Shown one piece after another: positions 36,467 through 46,101 of a DNA stretch of 64,000 nucleotides. Every line of letters begins with the position of its first letter. Position 1 is the stretch's first letter. Source of the stretch: Paraburkholderia unamae (GTDB lineage Bacteria; Pseudomonadota; Gammaproteobacteria; Burkholderiales; Burkholderiaceae); NCBI RefSeq assembly GCF_003268775.1, contig NZ_QLSU01000002.1, positions 1 to 64,000 on the forward strand, in the 5' to 3' direction. The position numbers and the translations under genes were made by a program. The notes beneath the pieces were generated by a model. It had not been told where the DNA came from. It did not search any database and saw only the letters and a list, made by a program, of their open reading frames with translations.

Positions 36467-37669
36467 ATGAATCCGAAAGCTCACGAACCCGATAGTTTAC
36501 CTGTTCCCGAGCCGATCGCGCTCGCGCAGTCCGAGGCGCTCGCCGCCACGTTGCGCGCAGAGATCGCGTCGACGGGCGGCTGGCTGCCGTTCGACCGCTA
36601 CATGGAGCGCGCGCTGTACGCGCCGGGACTCGGTTACTACGGCGGCGGCGCGCGCAAGTTCGGCCTGCTGGCCGCTGACGGCAGCGACTTCGTGACCGCG
36701 CCCGAGCTTTCGCCGCTGTTCGCCGCAACGCTCGCGCGCGCCGTGGGCGAGGCGCTGGCCGCCAGCGGCACGCGCCGCCTGATGGAGTTCGGCGCGGGCA
36801 CGGGCCGGCTCGCCGCGGGCGTGATGCTCGCACTCGACGCCTTGGGCGTGCCGTTCGACTCCTACGCGATCGTCGATCTCTCGGGCGAGTTGCGCGAGCG
36901 CCAGCGCGAAACGATCGCGAAGCTCGCGCCCGCGCTCCTCGAACGCGTGACGTGGCTCGATGCGCTGCCCGCGCAATTCGAAGGCGTCGTGATCGGCAAC
37001 GAAGTGCTCGACGCCATGCCAGTGCGCCTCTTCGCGCGCAAGGATGCCGTGTGGCACGAGCGCGGCGTGGGCGTGAACGCCGATGGCGCGTTCGTTTTCG
37101 CCGACCAGCCGGCCAACTCCGGGCGCGATGCGAACTGGCCCGAGGGCGTGCTTGCGGGCGTCGAAGGCAGCGAGGACTACCTGACCGAAACGCACGAGGC
37201 GGCGCTCGCGTTCACGCGCACCGTGTGCTCGATGCTCCAGCGCGGCGCGGCGTTTTTCATCGACTATGGGTTTCCGCGCCACGAGTTCTACCACCCGCAA
37301 CGCGCACAAGGCACGCTGATGTGCCATTACCGGCACCGCGCGCACGGCGACCCGTTTCTCTATCCGGGGTTGCAGGACATCACCGCGCACGTGGAATTCA
37401 CGGGCATTGCCGAAGCCGGCGTGGAAGCGGGCGCGGACCTGCTAGGCTTTACCTCGCAGGCGCGCTTTCTGATGAACGCCGGGATTACCGAAGTGCTCGG
37501 CGAGATCGATCCCGGCGACCCGCAGCGCTTCCTGCCCGCCGCGAACGCCGTGCAAAAGCTCGTTTCCGAAGCGGAGATGGGCGAACTCTTCAAGGTGATC
37601 GCGTTTTCGCGCGGCATCGACGCCACCCTCACCGCGTTTGCCCGCGGCGACCGCAGCCACACTCTCTGA
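36467..37669 (+). CDS. MidA/NDUFAF7-type SAM-dependent methyltransferase
   Basis: 400 residues of the COG1565 (DUF185) family. Recognised blocks are GWLPFDRYMERALYAPGLGYYGGGA, the SAM-binding MEFGAGTGRLAAGV and VIGNEVLDAMPVRLF. The eukaryotic relative methylates an Arg of a complex I subunit; bacterial targets are not established. A complex-I-like NDUFA9 homologue is encoded about 2 kb away, probably coincidence. The start at 36467 gives MNPKAHEP. It is followed 20 bases later by the DUF2905 gene on the same strand. Confidence 0.88.
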   Translation: MNPKAHEPDSLPVPEPIALAQSEALAATLRAEIASTGGWLPFDRYMERALYAPGLGYYGGGARKFGLLAADGSDFVTAPELSPLFAATLARAVGEALAASGTRRLMEFGAGTGRLAAGVMLALDALGVPFDSYAIVDLSGELRERQRETIAKLAPALLERVTWLDALPAQFEGVVIGNEVLDAMPVRLFARKDAVWHERGVGVNADGAFVFADQPANSGRDANWPEGVLAGVEGSEDYLTETHEAALAFTRTVCSMLQRGAAFFIDYGFPRHEFYHPQRAQGTLMCHYRHRAHGDPFLYPGLQDITAHVEFTGIAEAGVEAGADLLGFTSQARFLMNAGITEVLGEIDPGDPQRFLPAANAVQKLVSEAEMGELFKVIAFSRGIDATLTAFARGDRSHTL

Positions 37670-37689
37670 GCGCTCACGCCCACGCGACC

Positions 37690-37884
37690 ATGATCCGCTG
37701 GTTCCTCACCACCTTCATCGCCGTGGCGATCCTCTCGGGTGCGCAGCCGTGGTTGCGCAAGCTCGGCATCGGACGGCTGCCCGGCGACGTCACGCTGCGC
37801 ATTTTCGGCCGCGAGTATCCGCTGCCGTTCATGTCGACGCTCGTGCTTTCGATGGCGCTTTCGTTTCTCGTGCGCGCGCTCTGA
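37690..37884 (+). CDS. DUF2905 small membrane protein
   Basis: 64 residues. An N-terminal helix (FLTTFIAVAILSGAQPW), a loop LGIGRLPGDVTLRIFGREYPLPF typical of DUF2905, and a C-terminal helix (MSTLVLSMALSFLVRAL) are visible. The function is unknown; it should sit in the inner membrane. It starts 20 bases after the methyltransferase and is convergent with cca. Confidence 0.88.
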   Translation: MIRWFLTTFIAVAILSGAQPWLRKLGIGRLPGDVTLRIFGREYPLPFMSTLVLSMALSFLVRAL

Positions 37885-37912
37885 GCGAGCGCGCGCAACC
37901 GCCCGGATCAAC

Positions 37913-39154
37913 TCAGGCCGCCGTCAGCGCGCCTTCCACCGCCGCGATGCGCGCCTCGTGCACGGCTTCCTTGATCTTCTCGGCCCCGCCGCGTTCGATC
38001 GAATGTGCAATCGCGCCGGCATCCACGCCGCGCGCCGCCACGAGGGCTACGCGCAGCCGCTCGGCCTGCGGATAAGGCGCGTTCTCCCAGTTCAGCCGCC
38101 CGCGCAAATCCGACTCGCAGGCCTGGAGCGCCTCGGCGAAGCGCGCGGGCTTACGCAGCGCGTCGCAGCGTTCGAGCATGCGCACGAGCGCGGCAGCGCC
38201 CATCTCCATCACGCGGTGCATGTTGCCGTGCTCGCGCGCAACCAGCAGCGCCAGCTCGCGGCAGTCGTTGGGCACGCGCAGACGGTCGCACAGCGGCTTG
38301 AGCAGATCGACGCTGCGCCCCTCATGGCCGATATGGCGCGGCAGCACGTCTTCGGGTGTCGTGCCCTTGCCCAGGTCGTGCGTGAGCGCGGCGAAGCGCA
38401 CCGGCAGCGTGTAGCCCTGCGCCGCCGCGTGGTCGATCACCATCATCACGTGCACGCCCGTATCGATTTCCGGGTGATAGTCGGCGCGCTGCGGCACGCC
38501 CCACAGCACGTCGACTTCGGGCAGCACGCGCGCGAGCGCGCCGCAATCGCGCAGCACCTCGAACATGCGCGAAGGCTTCGCCTCCATCAGGCCGCGTGAG
38601 ATTTCCTGCCACACGCGCTCGGGCACGAGGGCGTCCACTTCGCCCGATGCCACCATCTCGCGCATGAGTTCGAGCGTTTCGGGCGCAACGGTGAAGTCGG
38701 CAAAGCGCGCGGCGAAGCGCGCAATGCGCAGAATACGCACGGGGTCTTCGAGGAACGCGTCGCTCACATGGCGAAACACGCGCGCTTGCAGATCACGCGC
38801 GCCGCCGAACGGATCGACCACCGGCCCGGTCAGCACGCCGCCCGGCTGCACTTCCTGCGCCATCGCGTTGATGGTGAGGTCGCGCCGCGCGAGGTCCTCT
38901 TCGAGCGTCACGTCGGGCGCATAGAAGAACTGGAAGCCGTGATAGCCCGCCGCCGTCTTGCGCTCGGTGCGCGCGAGCGCGTACTCCTCGTGCGTTTCGG
39001 GATGCAGGAACACCGGAAAGTCCTTGCCCACCGGACGATAACCCTGTGCAGCCATCTGCTCGGGCGTCGCGCCCACCACGACATAGTCGCGATCGCGCAC
39101 GGGCAGCCCGAGCATCGCGTCGCGAATCGCACCGCCTACGACATAGATCTTCAT
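37913..39154 (-). CDS. cca: Multifunctional CCA tRNA nucleotidyltransferase
   Basis: 413 residues. The enzyme adds or repairs the 3' CCA of tRNAs. The class II polymerase head is VGGAIRDAMLGLPVRDRDYVV, with RRDLTINAMAQ. The C-terminal HD phosphohydrolase domain (VHMMVIDHAA context and LTHDLGKG) marks the long gammaproteobacterial/betaproteobacterial form. Its start overlaps the stop of the upstream gst gene by 4 bases (ATGA), showing translational coupling. Confidence 0.95.
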   Translation of the reverse strand: MKIYVVGGAIRDAMLGLPVRDRDYVVVGATPEQMAAQGYRPVGKDFPVFLHPETHEEYALARTERKTAAGYHGFQFFYAPDVTLEEDLARRDLTINAMAQEVQPGGVLTGPVVDPFGGARDLQARVFRHVSDAFLEDPVRILRIARFAARFADFTVAPETLELMREMVASGEVDALVPERVWQEISRGLMEAKPSRMFEVLRDCGALARVLPEVDVLWGVPQRADYHPEIDTGVHVMMVIDHAAAQGYTLPVRFAALTHDLGKGTTPEDVLPRHIGHEGRSVDLLKPLCDRLRVPNDCRELALLVAREHGNMHRVMEMGAAALVRMLERCDALRKPARFAEALQACESDLRGRLNWENAPYPQAERLRVALVAARGVDAGAIAHSIERGGAEKIKEAVHEARIAAVEGALTAA

Positions 39155-39801
39155 GCGTCGTCGCGCTCGTCGTCAGCGACGATGTGGGTTTCGCGGCGCG
39201 CGGCTGCCACCCATTCGGCGAGAGCGGGCAATGCGCTCACGCGCTGCGCGTACGCCGCGGCTTCGGGCGAGAGCTTCGGTTGGTAGCTGTTGAAGCGCAT
39301 GACGACCGGCGCATACATGGCGTCTGCAATCGTGAACTCGCCGAACAGGAACGGCCCGCCGCTCGCGGCGAGGCACTCGCGCCAGAGCGCGTCGATGCGC
39401 GCGACATCGGCGAGCGCGCCCGGCGTCGCGCCCGCGCCCGGCTTCACCTTGCGGATGTTCATCGGCATCTCGTTGCGCAGTTCGCCGAAGCCCGAATGCA
39501 TCTCGGCGCTCACGCTGCGCGCGCGGGCCCGCGCGTTCGCGTCGCGCGGCCACAGCGCGTGCTGCGGGAAACGCTCGGCAAGCGTCTCGGCAATCGCGAG
39601 CGAATCCCACACGGCAAAACCGTCGTCGGCGACGAGGCACGGCACCTTGCCCGAGGCCGAGAACGCGAGGATCGAGGACTTGGTGTTGGGTTCGTCGAGC
39701 TCGATCAGCACTTCCTCGAACGGGATGCCGAAATGCTTGAGCAGCACCCACGGGCGCAGCGACCACGACGAATAGTTCTTGTCTCCGATGACGAGCTTCA
39801 T
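39151..39801 (-). CDS. Glutathione S-transferase family protein
   Basis: 216 residues. The N-terminal thioredoxin-like domain starts KLVIGDKNYSSWSLRPWVLLKH, with a likely catalytic Ser in the SSWS stretch. SGKVPCLVADDGFAVWDSLAIAE contains the cis-Pro and gamma-glutamyl binding part. The C-terminal helical domain follows. The substrate is unknown. It is coupled to cca by a 4-base overlap and lies 54 bases after the NDUFA9-like gene on the same strand. Confidence 0.9.
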   Translation of the reverse strand: MKLVIGDKNYSSWSLRPWVLLKHFGIPFEEVLIELDEPNTKSSILAFSASGKVPCLVADDGFAVWDSLAIAETLAERFPQHALWPRDANARARARSVSAEMHSGFGELRNEMPMNIRKVKPGAGATPGALADVARIDALWRECLAASGGPFLFGEFTIADAMYAPVVMRFNSYQPKLSPEAAAYAQRVSALPALAEWVAAARRETHIVADDERDDA

Positions 39802-39855
39802 GGTTCCAATGACCGTAGTGAGTTGAAAGAGTGCCGGCGGCCAGGCCGCTTTCGG

Positions 39856-40812
39856 CTAGCGCCCGGCGCTGGCCCGAAAGAGATTCAGCCGCGAGCGCAA
39901 CGAGGCGTCGGCGAGATAGAGCGGCGCGATCGTCTCGATGCTGGCAGGCTCGATGTCGAGCTCCGGCGCGAGCGGCCCCGAAAGCACGCTGTCCACCTTC
40001 ATCGAATCGAGATTATCGCGCGTGAGCACCGGCACGCCAGGCGCCATTTCGAAGGAAAGCGCCTGCAAGCGGCCGAACGCATCGGGCAGCCGCACGATGC
40101 GCGCGTGGCGGCCCACCACCTCGCCGCAATACTGGAACAACTGCTCGAGCGTGTAGACGGTCGGGCCGCCGAGCTCGTACGTGTGCCCACTCGCGGCGTC
40201 CAGATCGAGCACGTTGACGATCGCCCTCGACACGTCGCCCACGAACACCGGCTGGAACTTCGCGTCCGGCATGGCGAGCGGAATCATGGGAAAAAGCCGC
40301 TGGAGGAGCGCGAAGCGGTTGAGAAACGTGTCCTCGGGGCCGAATACGACCGAGGGCCGGAATATCGTCGTGGCGAGCGCCGTGGCGGCGTGCACCGCCT
40401 TTTCGCCGTCGCCTTTCGAGCGCAGATACATGCTCGGCCCGCGCGGATCGGCGCCGATCGCGCTCATGTGGATGAGCCGGTGGACGCCCTTGCCCTCGCA
40501 GGCGGCGACGATCTTTGTCGGCAGTTCGACATGCAGCTTCGCGAAGCCCGGCCCGTAGGGATCGCCGCGCCCCCCATTGAGCGTGCCGACGAGATTGATG
40601 ACCGCATCCATGCCCTCGACGAACGCGGCGAGCGCAACCGGGTCGGACACATCGGTCTCGACCACGTCGATGGGCAGCAGGGTGAGATGGCGGGCGTTGA
40701 AGCGGCGGCGGGTGGCGACCCGCACGTCCTTGCCCGCTTCGACGAGCGCGTTGACGAGATGGCTGCCGATGAATCCCGAACCGCCGATGACCGCAATGGC
40801 TTGATGTCTCAT
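39856..40812 (-). CDS. NDUFA9-like NAD(P)-binding protein (atypical SDR)
   Basis: A 318-residue extended SDR related to the complex I NDUFA9 subunit family. The coenzyme motif is VIGGSGFIGSHLVNAL, and VINLVGTLNG and YELGGPTVYTLEQL follow. Bacterial members have no settled role. The start at 40812 (MRHQAIAVIGG) is fixed by AGGAGGT 5 bases upstream. It lies between slt and gst on the same strand, with 111 bases to slt. Confidence 0.88.
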   Translation of the reverse strand: MRHQAIAVIGGSGFIGSHLVNALVEAGKDVRVATRRRFNARHLTLLPIDVVETDVSDPVALAAFVEGMDAVINLVGTLNGGRGDPYGPGFAKLHVELPTKIVAACEGKGVHRLIHMSAIGADPRGPSMYLRSKGDGEKAVHAATALATTIFRPSVVFGPEDTFLNRFALLQRLFPMIPLAMPDAKFQPVFVGDVSRAIVNVLDLDAASGHTYELGGPTVYTLEQLFQYCGEVVGRHARIVRLPDAFGRLQALSFEMAPGVPVLTRDNLDSMKVDSVLSGPLAPELDIEPASIETIAPLYLADASLRSRLNLFRASAGR

Positions 40813-40923
40813 CTTCGACCTCCTCGGGCAGGCGGCGCCGCCGCGTACGAGGTCCGGTTCGTCCCGCGGCGCGCCCCGCATGAGGCGGCGCACGCCGCGT
40901 GCCGTGGCGTGACGGCGAGGCGC

Positions 40924-42897
40924 TTACGGCGAGATATAGCCGAGACGCGCCTTCAGCGATTGCGGACGGCCCTCGAACAGCGCCGCATAGTAGACCGTGT
41001 TCGACAACACGTTTTTCACGTAGTCGCGGGTTTCCTGGAACGGAATGGTCTCCGCGAAGATGGCGCCCTCGACGCCCCCCTGCAACGACTGGCGCCACGC
41101 GCGCGGGCGCCCCGGCCCGGCGTTGTAGCCGGCGGTGGCGAGCACGGCGGAGCCATCGAACTGATTGTAGATCATCGACAAATAGTTCGTTCCGAGCAGG
41201 ATGTTGGTGTCGAGATCGTTGAGCTGGTCGCGCGAGAGCGTGCCAAGGCCGATCTTCTTCGCGACCATCTGCGCCGTGGCCGGCATGATCTGCATGAGGC
41301 CGCTCGCGCCCACGCCCGACTTCGCGTTGAGAATGAAGCGCGACTCCTGGCGGATCAGGCCGTAGGCCCATTCCACGTCGAGGCCGTTGGTCTGCGCGTC
41401 GCGCTCCACCACGTCGCGGAACGGCGCGAGATAGCGCAGCGAGAAGTCGTGCTCGGTTTGCGTGCGGTCGGCCGTGTTGACGGTGCGATCGAGCAACTGG
41501 ATGCGTTTTGCGTATTCGGCGACGGCCAGCAGTTGCCGGTCGCTCATGCCGCGCAGCGGCCAGTTCCACTCGCGGTTGCCTTCGAGCCGCAGATTCAGCG
41601 CGTAGAAACGCTGCGCGAGCGCGAAGCCCGGCGTTTGCGCGGCCTGGGCGATTTCGGCGTCGCTCACCGCCGTCTTGGGCGGAATCGTGATCTTCTGGCC
41701 GAGTTCTTCAGTGGCGAGCTGGCCGTAGAAGTTGTAGCCCTGCGCGATCGCCCCGAACTCCTGGCTTGCCTGCCCCGTTTCGCCCGCCTGCTTGAGCGCG
41801 CGGGCATGCCAGTAGACCCATGACGGCTGCGCGCGCAGATCGGCCGGCATCTGCTCGATCGACCAGCGCACCATGGTCCAGTCGCCGCCGAGGAGCGCCG
41901 CGCGCGTACGCCATTCGTAAGCCGCGTTCGAAAGCGGCGCGTTGACCGAGAGGCGATACCAGCCGAGCGCGGCGGGCAGGCGCTTGAGCGCGCCCTGATA
42001 GCCGATCGTGCCCCAGCCGATCGCGCGCTCGGGCGAGCTGAGCTGCGGCGCGACGGTGGCGAACGTGGCCGCGGCCATGGACGGGTCGTTGCGCGCCATC
42101 ACGGTGACGGCGAGCAGCGCGAGCTGGTGCGATTGCGGGTCGGCGGTGACGCCTTGCGCGAGCGTGAGCGGCGGCGTGCTCACGGCCTGGCTGAACGCGG
42201 TGGGATCGGGACGTTGCGCCAGGCCGTCGAGCAGCTTCGCGCCGGTGGAGGTCTGGTTCTGCTCGTAGGCGAGGCGGATCTGCTGCCACACGTCGTCGTT
42301 CGAGAACTGGCCTTTCATGGCGAGCGCCGTGATGAGATCGACGCAGCCGTCGCCGTAATAGCGCGGCTCGACGAGCAGCGCGCGCGCGTCGTTCGTCACG
42401 TTTTCGCCGCGCGCCGCGCGCGACTCCAGCGCGTAGCACTTCACCTGCGTGTCGTCGTTGAGCACGAAGCGCGGATATTGCTTGTCGAAGTTCGCCCAGT
42501 CGTGGCGCGCGCCCAGCACGAGCAGATAGTCGTTGCGCATGCGGTCGCCGATCGCCTGGCCGTCGTAGCGCTGCAAGAACGAGAGCACCGGCGCATCGGG
42601 CGCGTCGATGCGCGCGTGGCCCTGCGAATCGAAAAGCTGCGGCTTGAGCTGGAAGTATTCGAGATACGACGGCGCCGGGTAATCGGGAATCGTCGCAGCG
42701 AGTTGCGCGGCGCGCGCGGGGTCGTTGTTGCGCGCGGCTTCGCGAAGCTGGATGAAGGTCTGATCGTCGCTTGTGAGTGCCGCCCCGACGGGCAGTGCGA
42801 CCGGTCGCACGGCGTCCGCCGTGCTGCATGCTACGAGTGCCGCGGCGGTCAGCGCTAGACCGACCACGCGATATACTCGGACAAGGCGTTTGGACAT
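40924..42897 (-). CDS. slt: Soluble lytic murein transglycosylase, lipoprotein form
   Basis: 657 residues. The N-terminus has a lipobox (ALTAAALVACS), so the protein is probably outer-membrane anchored. A long superhelical U/L-domain region occupies residues 60-480. The catalytic SLT domain at about 495-640 shows GLIRQESRF (catalytic Glu), SGASGLMQIMPATAQ-type sequence (here GVGASGLMQIMPATAQ) and ATAGYNAGPGRPRAW. The enzyme cleaves peptidoglycan, forming anhydro-muropeptides. Start MSKRLVRVYR at 42897 gives a normal lipoprotein signal. It is divergent from the 5-formyl-THF cyclo-ligase gene. Confidence 0.93.
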   Translation of the reverse strand: MSKRLVRVYRVVGLALTAAALVACSTADAVRPVALPVGAALTSDDQTFIQLREAARNNDPARAAQLAATIPDYPAPSYLEYFQLKPQLFDSQGHARIDAPDAPVLSFLQRYDGQAIGDRMRNDYLLVLGARHDWANFDKQYPRFVLNDDTQVKCYALESRAARGENVTNDARALLVEPRYYGDGCVDLITALAMKGQFSNDDVWQQIRLAYEQNQTSTGAKLLDGLAQRPDPTAFSQAVSTPPLTLAQGVTADPQSHQLALLAVTVMARNDPSMAAATFATVAPQLSSPERAIGWGTIGYQGALKRLPAALGWYRLSVNAPLSNAAYEWRTRAALLGGDWTMVRWSIEQMPADLRAQPSWVYWHARALKQAGETGQASQEFGAIAQGYNFYGQLATEELGQKITIPPKTAVSDAEIAQAAQTPGFALAQRFYALNLRLEGNREWNWPLRGMSDRQLLAVAEYAKRIQLLDRTVNTADRTQTEHDFSLRYLAPFRDVVERDAQTNGLDVEWAYGLIRQESRFILNAKSGVGASGLMQIMPATAQMVAKKIGLGTLSRDQLNDLDTNILLGTNYLSMIYNQFDGSAVLATAGYNAGPGRPRAWRQSLQGGVEGAIFAETIPFQETRDYVKNVLSNTVYYAALFEGRPQSLKARLGYISP

Positions 42898-42917
42898 CGT
42901 TATTTCTGGAGCGCGAG

Positions 42918-43532
42918 GTGAACCCAAGCATAGCACGCAACCCCCATGCGGAATCCAAAAAGGACTGGCGTGCAAGGCTGCTTCCTCGGCGAATTGAGGC
43001 ATCTTCGGACGTGGCAATCGGCGCTGCGCTGACAGCTCGTCTCGACGCTCTCGTCTCGCAATTCCAGCCGCGTTCGATCGGGTTTTATTGGCCCTTGCGC
43101 GGCGAGTTCGACGCGCGCGCCTGGATCGCCGCCTGGCTCGCCGCCGACACCTCGCGCCGCGCCGCCCTGCCCGCCATCGCCGAGCGCCACGCGCCGCTCG
43201 TCTTCCACGTATGGACCCCCGACGCGCCGATGCGCGAAGGCCATCACGGCATACCCGAGCCCGTGGCGCGCGAAGCGATCGCGCCCGAACTCCTGCTCGT
43301 GCCCTGCGTGGGTTTCGATCGCGACGGCTACCGGCTCGGTTACGGCGGCGGCTACTACGACCGCACGCTCGCCGCGTGGCCCGGCGCGGCCTTGCCCGTC
43401 ACGGTGGGCGTCGCCTATGAAGCGTGCCGCATCGAAGACGGCGTGCTCGCGCGCGAGGCGCACGACCTGCCGCTGGATGCCGTGGTCACCGAGTCCGACA
43501 CGCACCTTGGCGCGCGGCGCCGCGTGCGCTAA
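42918..43532 (+). CDS. 5-formyltetrahydrofolate cyclo-ligase
   Basis: 204 residues from a GTG start at 42918, with GGAG 6 bases ahead. The signature GFDRDGYRLGYGGGYYDRTL is near residues 133-152, and the ATP-binding N-terminal Lys/Arg stretch SKKDWRARL is present. The enzyme converts folinic acid to 5,10-methenyl-THF. Only 20 bases separate its start from that of the divergent slt, so the promoters overlap. No in-frame ATG occurs before the domain, which supports the GTG choice. Confidence 0.9.
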   Translation: MNPSIARNPHAESKKDWRARLLPRRIEASSDVAIGAALTARLDALVSQFQPRSIGFYWPLRGEFDARAWIAAWLAADTSRRAALPAIAERHAPLVFHVWTPDAPMREGHHGIPEPVAREAIAPELLLVPCVGFDRDGYRLGYGGGYYDRTLAAWPGAALPVTVGVAYEACRIEDGVLAREAHDLPLDAVVTESDTHLGARRRVR

Positions 43533-43579
43533 GGTCGCCCCGGCGGTTGCGCGTATTCAGCGCTTTCGGCGCATCAGCA

Positions 43580-44092
43580 TCAAAGCGAAGCGGCGGCGCG
43601 CGCCGCCGTGTCATAGAGCCCCGAAGCATTGCGCATGAGCTGCGCGGCGTCGCCGATCTGCTGGTTTGTGAGGCCGCTTTCCTTGAGCGTGGCGATGAGG
43701 CAGCTCTCGCGCACGTCGCGATAGCGCAGGCACAGGTCGTGCCCCTCGGGCGTGACCGAAAAGAAGACTTCCTTGCCGGTCTTTTCGCTTTTTACGTACC
43801 CTCTGGAAACGAGCTTCTTCAACGCATACGTGGCGACGTGCGTGTCCTCGATGTTGAGCACGAAGCAGATGTCCGCGAGCTTCTTGCGCCGCTCGCGATG
43901 GCCGACGTGATGGAGCAGCGACACCTCGATCGGCGTCATGTCCTTCACGCCCGCCGCCGACATGCAGCGCACCATCCAGCGGTTGAACGCGTTGCTCGCC
44001 ATGATGAGCGCGTACTCGAACTCGGAAAGCTCGGCGCTCGACTCGGAGACGAGATGCTCAGACGAAACGATCTTGGTCGGCTGGCGCGACAT
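43580..44092 (-). CDS. Winged-helix (MarR-like) DNA-binding regulator
   Basis: 170 residues. A MarR-like winged helix spans about residues 35-125: MTPIEVSLLHHVGHRERRKKLADICFVLNI, then VATYALKKLVSRGYV and the wing KTGKEVFFSVTPEG. It is divergent from pxpB with a 215-base spacer, so it is the probable local regulator of the 5-oxoprolinase cluster, possibly sensing 5-oxoproline or a related nitrogen compound. The start at 44092 (MSRQPTKIV) was chosen; the frame continues upstream without similarity. Confidence 0.85.
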   Translation of the reverse strand: MSRQPTKIVSSEHLVSESSAELSEFEYALIMASNAFNRWMVRCMSAAGVKDMTPIEVSLLHHVGHRERRKKLADICFVLNIEDTHVATYALKKLVSRGYVKSEKTGKEVFFSVTPEGHDLCLRYRDVRESCLIATLKESGLTNQQIGDAAQLMRNASGLYDTAARAAASL

Positions 44093-44307
44093 GGCAAAAA
44101 CCTGTGGTCGGAGGACGAAGAGGGAACGAGGCGTGCCGTGAGTGTAATTGCAGCCCGCGTCGATGTGCGCCTGGCATAAACGCTTATTGATAATTTGTAG
44201 ATAATTTATCGACAATGTACGCTAGCAAAGAACGGTGCCGGCCGTCCGCTGGTGTGTCTCCCTGTACTGATTTTTGACCGGTCGAACCGTCCCTTGATCG
44301 ATCCAAC

Positions 44308-44967
44308 ATGCCGAATTCTGATCCCCGCATCTTTCCTCTTGGTGACGAAGCGCTCGTCTGCGAAGCGCCGCCGCCCGCCACGCTCGAAGTCCAGCGTCGC
44401 GTCTGGGCCGTCGCCGCGCTCGCGCGCGGCTGGGCGCCCGTACGCGAGGTGGTCCCCGGCATGAACAACCTGACGATCACGTTCGATCCGCTCGCCGCCG
44501 ACGCCGCCGCCCTCGCGGGCGCGCTCAAGGAGGCCTGGCGCGACGCCGAGGTCACGAACGAAGCGGGCCGCGAGGTCGCGATTCCCGTGATCTATGGCGG
44601 CGCGGACGGCCCCGACCTCGAAACGGTCGCGCAGCACTGCGGCCTTGCCGCCGCCGACGTCGCCGCGCGCCACGCCGAAGGCGTCTACACCGTGTTCTTC
44701 CTCGGCTTTCAGCCCGGCTTCGCCTACCTCGGCGGGCTCGCGGCCGCGCTGCACACGCCGCGCCGCCGCGAGCCGCGCCTTGCCGTCCCGGCCGGGTCGG
44801 TGGGCATCGGCGGAGAGCAGACCGGCATCTATCCAGCCGCCTCGCCCGGCGGCTGGCAATTGATCGGCCGCACCGCCGAGAAGCTGTTCGACCCCGCGCG
44901 CAATCCGCCCACGCTGCTCATGCCCGGCGACCGCGTGCGCTTCACCATTGCGGAGCTCCACGCATGA
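44308..44967 (+). CDS. pxpB: 5-oxoprolinase subunit PxpB
   Basis: 219 residues of the KipI/PxpB (carboxyltransferase C-D) family. The motif VYTVFFLGFQPGFAYLGGL is characteristic, followed by RAVPAGSVGIGGEQTGIYP-like sequence (here LAVPAGSVGIGGEQTGIYP) and SPGGWQLIGRT. With PxpC and PxpA it hydrolyses 5-oxoproline (pyroglutamate) to glutamate at the cost of ATP. It overlaps pxpC by 4 bases. A low-GC promoter region lies between it and the divergent regulator. Confidence 0.94.
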   Translation: MPNSDPRIFPLGDEALVCEAPPPATLEVQRRVWAVAALARGWAPVREVVPGMNNLTITFDPLAADAAALAGALKEAWRDAEVTNEAGREVAIPVIYGGADGPDLETVAQHCGLAAADVAARHAEGVYTVFFLGFQPGFAYLGGLAAALHTPRRREPRLAVPAGSVGIGGEQTGIYPAASPGGWQLIGRTAEKLFDPARNPPTLLMPGDRVRFTIAELHA

Positions 44968-46019
44968 TCGAAGTCCTGCGCGCGGGCCTGCTCACCACGG
45001 TCCAGGATCTCGGCCGCCCGGGCTACCGGCATCTGGGCGTCGCCACCGGCGGCGCGCTCGATGCGCTGGCGCTCGAAGTGGGCAACCGCCTGGTCGGCAA
45101 CCGGCCCGACGCGGCTGGCCTGGAAATCACCTTCGGCCCCGTGGCGCTGCGCTTTGCGCGCGCCACGCGCGTGGCCATCACCGGCACCGACTTCGGCGCC
45201 ACGCTCGGCGGCAAGCCCGTGTGGTCGTGGTGGAGCCTGCCCGTGGCCGCGGGCGAAGAACTCGTGCTGAACGGCTCGAAGCGCGGCATGCGCGCCTATC
45301 TGTGCGTGGCGGGCGGCATCGACGTGCTGCCCATGCTCGGCTCGCGCAGCACCGACCTCGCGGCGGGCTTCGGCGGCCTCGCGGGGCGCGCGCTCAAGGA
45401 CGGCGACCGCCTCGCCATTGGCGCGTCGTTCGCGCCGGCCCGCGAGCGCGCCGCGCTCGATCCGGGCGCGCCCGCGTTCGGCGTGAAGGCGCCCGTGTGG
45501 TGCAACTTCGCGCTGGCCGACGAGCCGCATCACCGGCGCGGCCGCCACCCGGACGGCATGGCCTGGGCCGTGCCCGTGCGCGTGCTGCGCGGCCCCGAGC
45601 ACGACAGCTTCACGGCCGACGCGCAGCGCGCGTTCTGGTCCGACGAATGGCAGATCACGCCCAACAGCAACCGCATGGGCTTTCGCCTCACGGGCACGCC
45701 GCTCGCGCGCGAGGACGGGCGCGACCTGCTCTCGCACGCCGTGTTGCCCGGCACGATCCAGGTGCCGCCCAACGGCCAGCCCATCGTGCTGATGGCCGAC
45801 GCGCAGACCACGGGCGGTTATCCAAAGATCGGCTCGGTGATCCGCGCCGACCTCTGGAAGCTCGCGCAGGTGCGCCTCACGGGCGGCGTGCGCTTCGTGG
45901 AAGCCACACCCGCAGTGGCGCGCCGGGCGCTGGAAGAGGAACGGGCGTATTTGCGGCAGATCGACGCCGCGATCGCCATGCACGACGAGCGCTACGCGAG
46001 CCGCCGCGCGAGCGCGTGA
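44964..46019 (+). CDS. pxpC: 5-oxoprolinase subunit PxpC
   Basis: 351 residues of the KipA/PxpC (carboxyltransferase A-B) family: [41 protein letters not shown], and [13 protein letters not shown] later. The C-terminal half holds [27 protein letters not shown]. It partners PxpB in the ATP-using part of 5-oxoprolinase. The ATGA overlap with pxpB indicates coupling. It is followed by pxpA after 82 bases. Confidence 0.94.
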   Translation: MIEVLRAGLLTTVQDLGRPGYRHLGVATGGALDALALEVGNRLVGNRPDAAGLEITFGPVALRFARATRVAITGTDFGATLGGKPVWSWWSLPVAAGEELVLNGSKRGMRAYLCVAGGIDVLPMLGSRSTDLAAGFGGLAGRALKDGDRLAIGASFAPARERAALDPGAPAFGVKAPVWCNFALADEPHHRRGRHPDGMAWAVPVRVLRGPEHDSFTADAQRAFWSDEWQITPNSNRMGFRLTGTPLAREDGRDLLSHAVLPGTIQVPPNGQPIVLMADAQTTGGYPKIGSVIRADLWKLAQVRLTGGVRFVEATPAVARRALEEERAYLRQIDAAIAMHDERYASRRASA

Positions 46020-46101
46020 ATTTCCGGCGCTCATCGTCGGGCGCCACCCTTACGCAATATCGATGCAACATCGGCAAGACAAGCAGCAAGAGGAATCCAT
46101 C